Shown: piece by piece, positions 60,401 through 64,000 of the stretch | How positions within the stretch are numbered: the stretch's first letter is position 1 | How the letters are laid out: every line of letters starts with the position of its first letter | Assembly (NCBI RefSeq): GCF_963855985.1 | Contig: NC_087095.1 | Location: 3,296,001-3,360,000, forward strand | Reading direction: 5' to 3' | Origin: Ostrinia nubilalis | Taxonomy: Eukaryota; Arthropoda; Insecta; Lepidoptera; Crambidae | DNA length: 64,000 nt | Program-made: the position numbers and the translations under genes | The notes under the pieces: model-generated | The model's database searches: none | What the model was told of the DNA's origin: nothing | What the model saw: only the letters and a program-made list of their open reading frames with translations

Positions 60401-63400
60401 CGTCTCCACGTTCACCACGCGCACCATTACAAGCCAATTTGAACCCTATCACCTTATATTAAAGTCCAAAATCAACCACCGTACCTGGTTGGAGGCGCGG
60501 AACTCCTCGACGCTGACACGCTGTGACAGACTTAGGTAAGATGGTGGTAGCTAGCCAGGCGGACTTAAAACAAGCCCTACCACCAACCAAACCGAACAGA
60601 AAAATCTGCCCCCACTGGGAATCGAACCCGGGACCTCTGCGTCTGAAGCAGGTGGTCTTACCACTAGACCACAGAGGCAGTTGTTTGCAATGAGGGCTGT
60701 CGTTTTTATACTTAACAGTTGGCACCCCTGGCGATTGACAGGACCTTACTCTACAGTGGCGCCATCTTGATGAGTGCAAATGCGATAGTCCTCCTACCAC
60801 TTTAGCGCTCACCAGTTGGTGCCACTGTCTTCGCTACTAGCAAGTGACAGGACCTTACTCTACAGTGGCGCTAACTGGTGAGCGCTAAAACGATAGCCCT
60901 CATTATGAACTCTATCGCCTTGTATTAAAGACCATAATCGTACCTGGTTGGAGGCGCGGAACTTCTCGACGCTGGTGGTGGGCAGCAGCGCGCGCACATT
61001 TTAAACCATATTGCCGCGCCATACGGTCTAATATTGAACATCTTACCTGGTTAAAGACGCGAAACTTGTCACTCTGTCATAAGGTCAAAATGAAACATCC
61101 CCAGCGAGCCATTTTGAAACTCAACACCTTGTCATAAGGTGCAAAATCAATCATCTCCAACAAGCTATTTTGAACCCTATCTCCGTGCTAAAAATCAAAC
61201 ATTCCCAACAAGCAATTTTGAACCCTATTCCCTTGTCTTAAAGCCCGTAATCGAACCTACCTAGTTGGAGGCGCGGAACTCCTCGACGCTGATGTTAGGC
61301 AGCAGCGCGCACGCATTTTGAACCATATTATACAGTCGAGTACGCCATACGGTCAAATATCAAACAACAATCTTGCATCACATACCTGGTTGTTGCGCGC
61401 CTTCACAACTTGTCACTCTGTCATAAGGTCAAAATGTAACATTCCCAACAAGCAATTTTAAACCCTATCACCTTGCTTTAAAGTTCAAAATCGTACCTGG
61501 TTGGAGGCGCGGAACTCCTCGACGCTGATGTTAGGCAGCAGCGCGCACGCATTTTGAACCATATTATACGGTCGAGTACGCCATACGGTCAAATATCAAA
61601 CAACAATCTTGCATCACATACCTGGTTGAAGGCGCGGAACTTATCACCAAATGAGTAGGTTATCTTCATAGAAACGCACTGATCAACCACTACTGGCTCC
61701 CCGATAATTCACGCTAAATTTTGTCAGTGTGTGCGTGCGCGCTCACATACAAACCGTGCTCGGTGCGTTTCTATGAAGATATACTCATTTGTATTTACTC
61801 TGTTATCACTCTGTCACTTATGACAAACCTTAGTCCAAAATCAAACATTCCCAGCGAGCCATTTTGAACCCTATCACCGTGTTGAAAATCAAAAAGCTAT
61901 TTTCAACCTTAACACCCTGTCTTAAAGTCCATAATCGTACCTGGTTGGAGGCGCGGAACTCCTCGACGCTGGTGGTGGGCAGCAGCGCGCACGCATTTTA
62001 AACCATATTATACAGTCGAGTACGCCATACGGTCAAATATCAAACAACAATCTTGCATCACGTACCTGGTTGTTGCGCGCCTTCACAACTTGTCACTCAG
62101 TCATAAGGTCAAATGAAACATCCCCAACAAGCAATTTTAAACCCTATTCCCTTGTCTTAAAGTCCATAATCGTACCTGGTTGGAGGCGCGGAACTCCTCG
62201 ACGCTGGTGGTGGGCAGCAGCGCGCGCACGAGCGCCACGACGCCGCCCGGGCTGATGAAGTTCGTCTCCACGTTCACCACGCGAAGCGTGCTGTTCACCT
62301 GCAAGGGATAAGGACTCTTATGGGTAGGTAATAAGGTATAGTTCAGATTGCATAGTGCGAAGAATCTGCGGTATATTTTCTTAAACACATTTAAAGAAAT
62401 AACGTGTTTAACAACTACGCTATAAAGTGCAATTCAGTTTGCTGTGCTGAGAAGCTACCGATATAGTATCCTATGCAAATGGCAATGCCAGATTTTGTAT
62501 GAAGGTGGCGTCTTTTTTTTTTCGCGCGGCCATCGAATAAACTTTGTTTTTTGATTACAAAATAGTGTAATAAACCAAACTTACTATGACATGTATACCT
62601 CTAAACTCAGTCTGAACTGAGTTACGAGCGTTAGAAGTTTGATGATTTACATACTAGATTTGCTTTTTGCGCGCAAGTTTTGTAAGAAATTGCAACAAAA
62701 TATTGCGCTATTTTTTTATTACGCTGATTCTGCTCCACACTGATGTCTGGAGCCTTTAATGGATGGTATTGTTTGTTTACACATACAATGTCACTATTTT
62801 GTTGCAATTTCTTACAAAACTTGCGCGCAAAAAGCAAATCTAGTATGTAAATCATCAAACTTCTAATACTCGTAACTCAGTTCAGACTGAGTTTATAGGT
62901 ATACATGTCATAGTAAGTTTGGTTTATTACACTATTTTGTATGCAAAAAACATGATTTGGTCGATGGCCGCGCGAAAAAAAAAGACGCCAATTTTCGGCA
63001 TTGTCTTTTAAAGAAGGAACGTGTACCACCACTGCGTAATAATTGCAATTTAGTTAAGAGCCAATATTCTTCTACAACATGCAGTCTCTTTTTATCGCGT
63101 AAGTTCCATCTTTTCGACACGACAGGATTGTCATTTTTGCGGAGCGGCAACAAACTGAAACGTATGAAATACGCATCCCGGGAAGAACAGCGGTCGAACG
63201 TACCGAAACTGCGGAGTAAAATCTGCGATACACATGCCAGTAAAAGGGAACAATCTGCATTGTGCAAGTAACTTAATACACTTACATGCAGTTTGCGTCC
63301 ATGTATCCTACTAAAAAAAGTAAACAAATGGTGTGTGATTTACTTTCTTGAAGTTTCTTGACAGATACTGGCATGTGTATCGTCTCCTTTACATGCATCA

Positions 63401-64000
63401 GTCTGCCGATGTTAGACTCAAGTTCTACTTCGACCGCTGGGCTATTATGGTGACGGTGCTTCAGTCTTACCACAGAATAATAATAAGTACTACGTACAGA
63501 AGTTTTACTTCGCGAAGGTATTTAAAAAAATGTATGCTCAATGTCATTAACAATATGGTGTAATTTAGCCTGTCTCAAAAGTCAAGCACCATTTTGTTGA
63601 CAAACGTCAGTGATCGGCACTGCGCCGAAGCTATAGGGTTGTCTATACTTTACTGACTTCGGTAAAATGATGTGACGTGAGGTGCCAAACTGCGGAAAAT
63701 GGCGGAGGAAATACATGATTTAGCATGAATTATCATGAATAATATTAACTACTTAAAAAAGTACATTCTGTGTTTTTATTATTATTTAGGCAGTTAAATA
63801 CTGCACAGTATTTAGTACACCATTTTCTTTATTTTCTTCCATCATACACAAGAATACGCGTGCGTGAGTCAATGTTCGCTCGTATGTGAGGCCTTGTCGA
63901 ATAGTATCCTGTAGGGGGCCATCGTGCGTGTTTTGTTTTCGATGTAAACTCGCGGAGATGAACAGGCCTGGTCTTACCTGCAGTGCATCAGCCAGAAGCT
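51447..64000 (-). CDS. tmod: Tropomodulin, 3' portion (spliced, minus strand)
   Basis: Tropomodulin caps the pointed ends of actin filaments and fixes their length in muscle and in the membrane skeleton. Exons, in transcript order: 64000-63978 (partial), 62298-62176, 56773-56626, 53881-53488 and 51489-51447. The last four sum to 708 bp, 235 codons plus stop, with phases 0, 1, 2 matching at each join. They encode VNSTLRVVNVETNFISPGGV and the rest of a leucine-rich repeat, then RSQVLGNKIEMEITSLVEQN and LGLHLEYSDARHRVASHLQR, the cap of the LRR domain equivalent to LGNKVEMEI...LLKFGYHFTQQGPR in vertebrate Tmod. An extra Pro/Glu/Val-rich extension of about 140 residues follows, absent from vertebrate Tmods. 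The N-terminal actin- and tropomyosin-binding parts lie beyond the right edge. Two exon-derived tandem arrays occupy the introns. Confidence 0.92.
51490..53487 (-). other. tmod: tmod intron
   Basis: A 2.0-kb AT-rich intron. I see no exon and no clear inverted-repeat element. A two-copy repeat of TCAAATCGATTATGAATTTT GAATG lies just beyond its left side near 51,338-51,415. Confidence 0.6.
53488..53881 (-). CDS. tmod: tmod exon encoding Pro/Glu-rich C-terminal extension
   Basis: 394 bp after the acceptor AATGTGTCAG, ending at donor CACTC|GTGAGT. Joined to the previous exon in phase it reads CRVQKRASASLSLRLPRGRP, then PAVGISGDFFNMTPPSAEAV and a long stretch rich in Glu, Pro, Val, Thr and Lys, ending DYSPNPH. 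The basic start resembles the position of the vertebrate RKRRLADL tail. If the donor is not used, the very next codon is TGA, so both spliced and unspliced forms give a tidy end. Confidence 0.82.
53882..55729 (-). other. tmod: tmod intron, distal part
   Basis: No exon is recognised. A hairpin, AAGATGACGCATTTCGGGAC and TCAAAATGCGTCATCTTA, lies at 54,207-54,253. A GC-rich patch (GGCGCGGCGCGGCGCGGCG) is near 54,370. The rest is AT-rich, with a short (ATTC)n run at 55,582-55,605. Confidence 0.6.
55730..56625 (-). repeat. Tandem array derived from tmod exon 56,626-56,773
   Basis: Downstream (in tmod's sense) of the exon, its own 3' part is repeated four more times, with unit starts near 55,950, 56,107, 56,255 and 56,403. 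Spacing is 148 or about 178-180 bp. Each unit keeps the exon's end (GCGCGCCACCGCGTTGCCAG, then CATCTGCAGCGCAACATCGA CAGAA) and the donor GTGAGTG, followed by intron and a partial exon start (GGTGGAACAGAACCCCACG). The central CTCCTACGCCTCGGCCTGCA part is missing from the copies. In the longer units GATCGTGGGGTTCTGTTCCA is itself doubled. A more diverged piece lies at 55,730-55,797. Confidence 0.92.
55798..55950 (-). mobile_element. RTE-type LINE 3' fragment inserted in the exon array
   Basis: CATCATCATCATTTCAGCCA, then CAGGACGTCCACTGCTGAAC and TGTGGGTGGACGTC match the 3' end of the LINE at 32,950. It splits the diverged array piece at 55,730 from the regular units. Confidence 0.85.
56626..56773 (-). 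CDS. tmod: tmod exon: LRR cap (functional copy)
   Basis: 148 bp after acceptor ATTTCTAG, ending at donor AGAA|GTGAGT. It encodes RSQVLGNKIEMEITSLVEQN, then PTLLRLGLHLEYSDARHRVA and SHLQRNIDR plus one base. It is the only copy with both splice sites and the full family sequence, so I take it as the real exon. Confidence 0.92.
56774..57060 (-). other. tmod: tmod intron between array and exon
   Basis: A short single-copy intron stretch upstream of the LRR cap exon. It holds the polypyrimidine/acceptor region of that exon (T-rich on the minus strand after AATAATAATAAC) and no repeat unit. Confidence 0.6.
57605..57713 (-). pseudogene. Long exon copy 1 of tmod LRR exon
   Basis: On the minus strand it encodes RVVNVETNFISPGGVVALVR then ALLPTTSVEEFRASNQ with intact donor. 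The first 14 or so bases of the true exon (encoding VNSTL) and the acceptor AG are replaced by GGCTTGTAATGGTT. Without an acceptor it should not splice as an exon. Confidence 0.85.
58268..58376 (-). pseudogene. Long exon copy 2 of tmod LRR exon
   Basis: Same extent and same 5' junction as copy 1. The exon part appears identical to the functional exon over its whole length, and the acceptor is absent. It belongs to the first of two 0.7-kb duplicated blocks. Confidence 0.85.
58470..58632 (-). mobile_element. tRNA-derived SINE-like element, copy 1
   Basis: The tRNA-like head is at 58,561-58,632 (minus strand: GCCTCTGTGGTCTAGTGGTA at the 5' end, GGTTCGATTCCCAGTGGGGG at the 3' end). It has A and B box-like promoter words. 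The cloverleaf is imperfect (T-stem and anticodon-stem mismatches, several G-U pairs). A putative CAG anticodon would mean Leu, but the long variable arm of tRNA-Leu is missing, so it is not a real tRNA. The body continues as TTTTTCTGTTCGGTTTGGTT and GTCCGCCTGGCTAGCTACCA. Confidence 0.75.
58643..58858. mobile_element. Inverted-repeat element in tmod array, copy 1
   Basis: 216 bp with ends AATGAGGGCTATCGTTTT and AAAACGATAGCCCTCATT, perfect inverted repeats. Inside, CAGTGGCGCCATCT and GACAGGACCTTACTC recur. It lies next to the SINE-like element. Confidence 0.85.
58898..59000 (-). pseudogene. Long exon copy 3 of tmod LRR exon
   Basis: As copy 1, but ending earlier (after the bases for VNVETNF; the minus-strand start is GGTGAACGTGGAGACG). 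Donor intact, acceptor absent. Confidence 0.8.
60314..60422 (-). pseudogene. Long exon copy 4 of tmod LRR exon
   Basis: Same layout as copy 2, in the second duplicated block. Donor CAG|GTACAA intact, acceptor absent, exon part apparently unchanged. Confidence 0.85.
60516..60678 (-). mobile_element. tRNA-derived SINE-like element, copy 2
   Basis: Exact counterpart of the copy at 58,470, displaced by 2,046 bp. The tRNA-like head is at 60,607-60,678 and identical by eye. This copy arose with its block by segmental duplication, not by a new insertion. Confidence 0.75.
60689..60904. mobile_element. Inverted-repeat element in tmod array, copy 2
   Basis: 216 bp counterpart of the element at 58,643, again displaced by 2,046 bp. 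It differs at a few bases (for example GGGCTGTCG for GGGCTATCG at the left end). Confidence 0.85.
61649..61802. mobile_element. Palindromic hAT-like MITE, family F, copy 2, in tmod array
   Basis: AAATGAGTAGGTTATCTTCA and TGCGTTTCTATGAAGATATA then TTTACTCTG match the element at 48,994. The left terminus CAGAGTAAATAC is missing. TTATCAC lies on both sides, consistent with a target duplication. It interrupts an exon-end/intron piece. Confidence 0.85.
62176..62298 (-). CDS. tmod: tmod exon: leucine-rich repeat (functional copy)
   Basis: 123 bp, 41 codons, phase 0 at both ends, between acceptor CCCTTGCAG and donor CAG|GTACGA. It encodes VNSTLRVVNVETNFISPGGV then VALVRALLPTTSVEEFRASN Q. The vertebrate counterpart reads LNVESNFISGAGI and ends DNQ at the same intron position. 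It is the only one of the five long copies with an acceptor. Confidence 0.93.
62481..63006. mobile_element. Large foldback element (526 bp, arms about 220 bp)
   Basis: The left arm (GGCGTCTTTTTTTTTTTCGC, CCAAACTTACTATGACATGT, TTGATGATTTACATACTAGA) returns as its reverse complement at the right (TCTAGTATGTAAATCATCAA, ACATGTCATAGTAAGTTTGG, then GCGCGAAAAAAAAAGACGCC). The loop is about 90 bp. Arms differ by a few substitutions. No transposase is inside. Confidence 0.9.
63007..63977 (-). other. tmod: tmod intron, 5' end
   Basis: No exon is recognised. A short inverted pair, CGATACACATGCCAGTA near 63,226 and TACTGGCATGTGTATCG near 63,365, suggests a further small foldback element. The open frames over 62,957-63,327 resemble no known family. 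Confidence 0.55.
63978..64000 (-). CDS. tmod: tmod exon, partial at window edge
   Basis: The last 23 bases on the minus strand read two bases of a codon then LLADALQ, ending CTGCAG|GTAAGA in phase 0. Joined to the next exon this gives LLADALQVNSTLRVVNVE, the expected LRR helix followed by the next strand of tropomodulin. Confidence 0.88.

Larger units (their letters stand above)
57061..62175 (-). repeat. Tandem array derived from tmod exon 62,176-62,298
   Basis: A 5.1-kb array following the exon in tmod's sense. The plus-strand core is ACCTGGTTGGAGGCGCGGAA then CTCCTCGACGCTGGTGGTGG and GCAGCAGCGCGC (exon end and donor, reversed). Alternating with it is a second short exon-end piece, ACCTGGTTGGAGGCGCGGAA CTTGTCA. 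Intron spacers contain CATTTTGAACCATATTGCCA, CATAAGGTCAAAATGAAACA and CAAGCCATTTTGAACCCTAT. By hand I count roughly 25-30 exon-end/donor pieces; four are long (about 103-109 bp of the exon) at 57,605, 58,268, 58,898 and 60,314. Confidence 0.93.

Noticed and set aside
57605..60422. The long tmod exon copies as mutually exclusive alternative exons
   Set aside because: All four lack the first codons and an AG acceptor at the exon edge, and are identical, not diversified, in coding content.
62957..63327. Overlapping open frames of 104 and 131 codons on opposite strands near 63 kb
   Set aside because: They start in the arm of a foldback element, resemble no protein and have no splice context.

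Overview
This window looks like nuclear genomic DNA of a moth or butterfly (Lepidoptera). It is AT-rich, has spliced genes with GT-AG introns, and is crowded with short inverted-repeat DNA transposons and fragments of non-LTR retrotransposons whose TGATGATGA-like tails are typical of lepidopteran genomes. All gene assignments rest on recognising protein families in the translated exons and on checking that splice phases close. No database search was run.

Layout. (1) 1-18,366, plus strand: the 3' two thirds of slowpoke, the BK large-conductance Ca2+/voltage-gated K+ channel. The window starts in an intron after the membrane domain. It holds both RCK domains, two mutually exclusive exon pairs, a 36-bp microexon, the aspartate-rich calcium bowl and the stop. 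One path through 19 exons gives 835 residues with no frame conflict. (2) 18,367-25,300: 3' untranslated or intergenic DNA with several poly(A) signals and two copies of one inverted-repeat element. (3) 26,248-28,174, minus strand: a three-exon gene for a protein resembling the FAM149/DUF3719 family. (4) 28,969-41,441, plus strand: a complete eight-exon geranylgeranyl diphosphate synthase gene (313 aa), divergent from the FAM149-like gene across about 0.8 kb. Its introns are full of transposons and include a decayed copy of one coding exon. (5) 41,442-46,600: its likely 3' UTR plus repeats. (6) 46,700-64,000, minus strand: the 3' half of tropomodulin (tmod), the actin pointed-end capping protein, with the 5' half beyond the right edge.

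The outstanding feature is in tmod. Two consecutive coding exons, 62,176-62,298 and 56,626-56,773, are each followed (in the direction of transcription) by a tandem array made from that exon's own 3' end, its splice donor and adjacent intron. The arrays are about 5.1 kb and 1 kb long. The copies keep donor sites but, where the upstream edge can be seen, lack an acceptor, so they look like exon-seeded satellite DNA, not spare exons. Transposable elements and a roughly 0.7 kb duplication with a tRNA-like SINE are nested inside them.

The genes have unrelated jobs: membrane excitability (slo), isoprenoid supply for protein prenylation (GGPPS), actin filament length (tmod) and an unknown role (FAM149-like). 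I see no operon-like or pathway link. No CRISPR array, rRNA or genuine tRNA was found.
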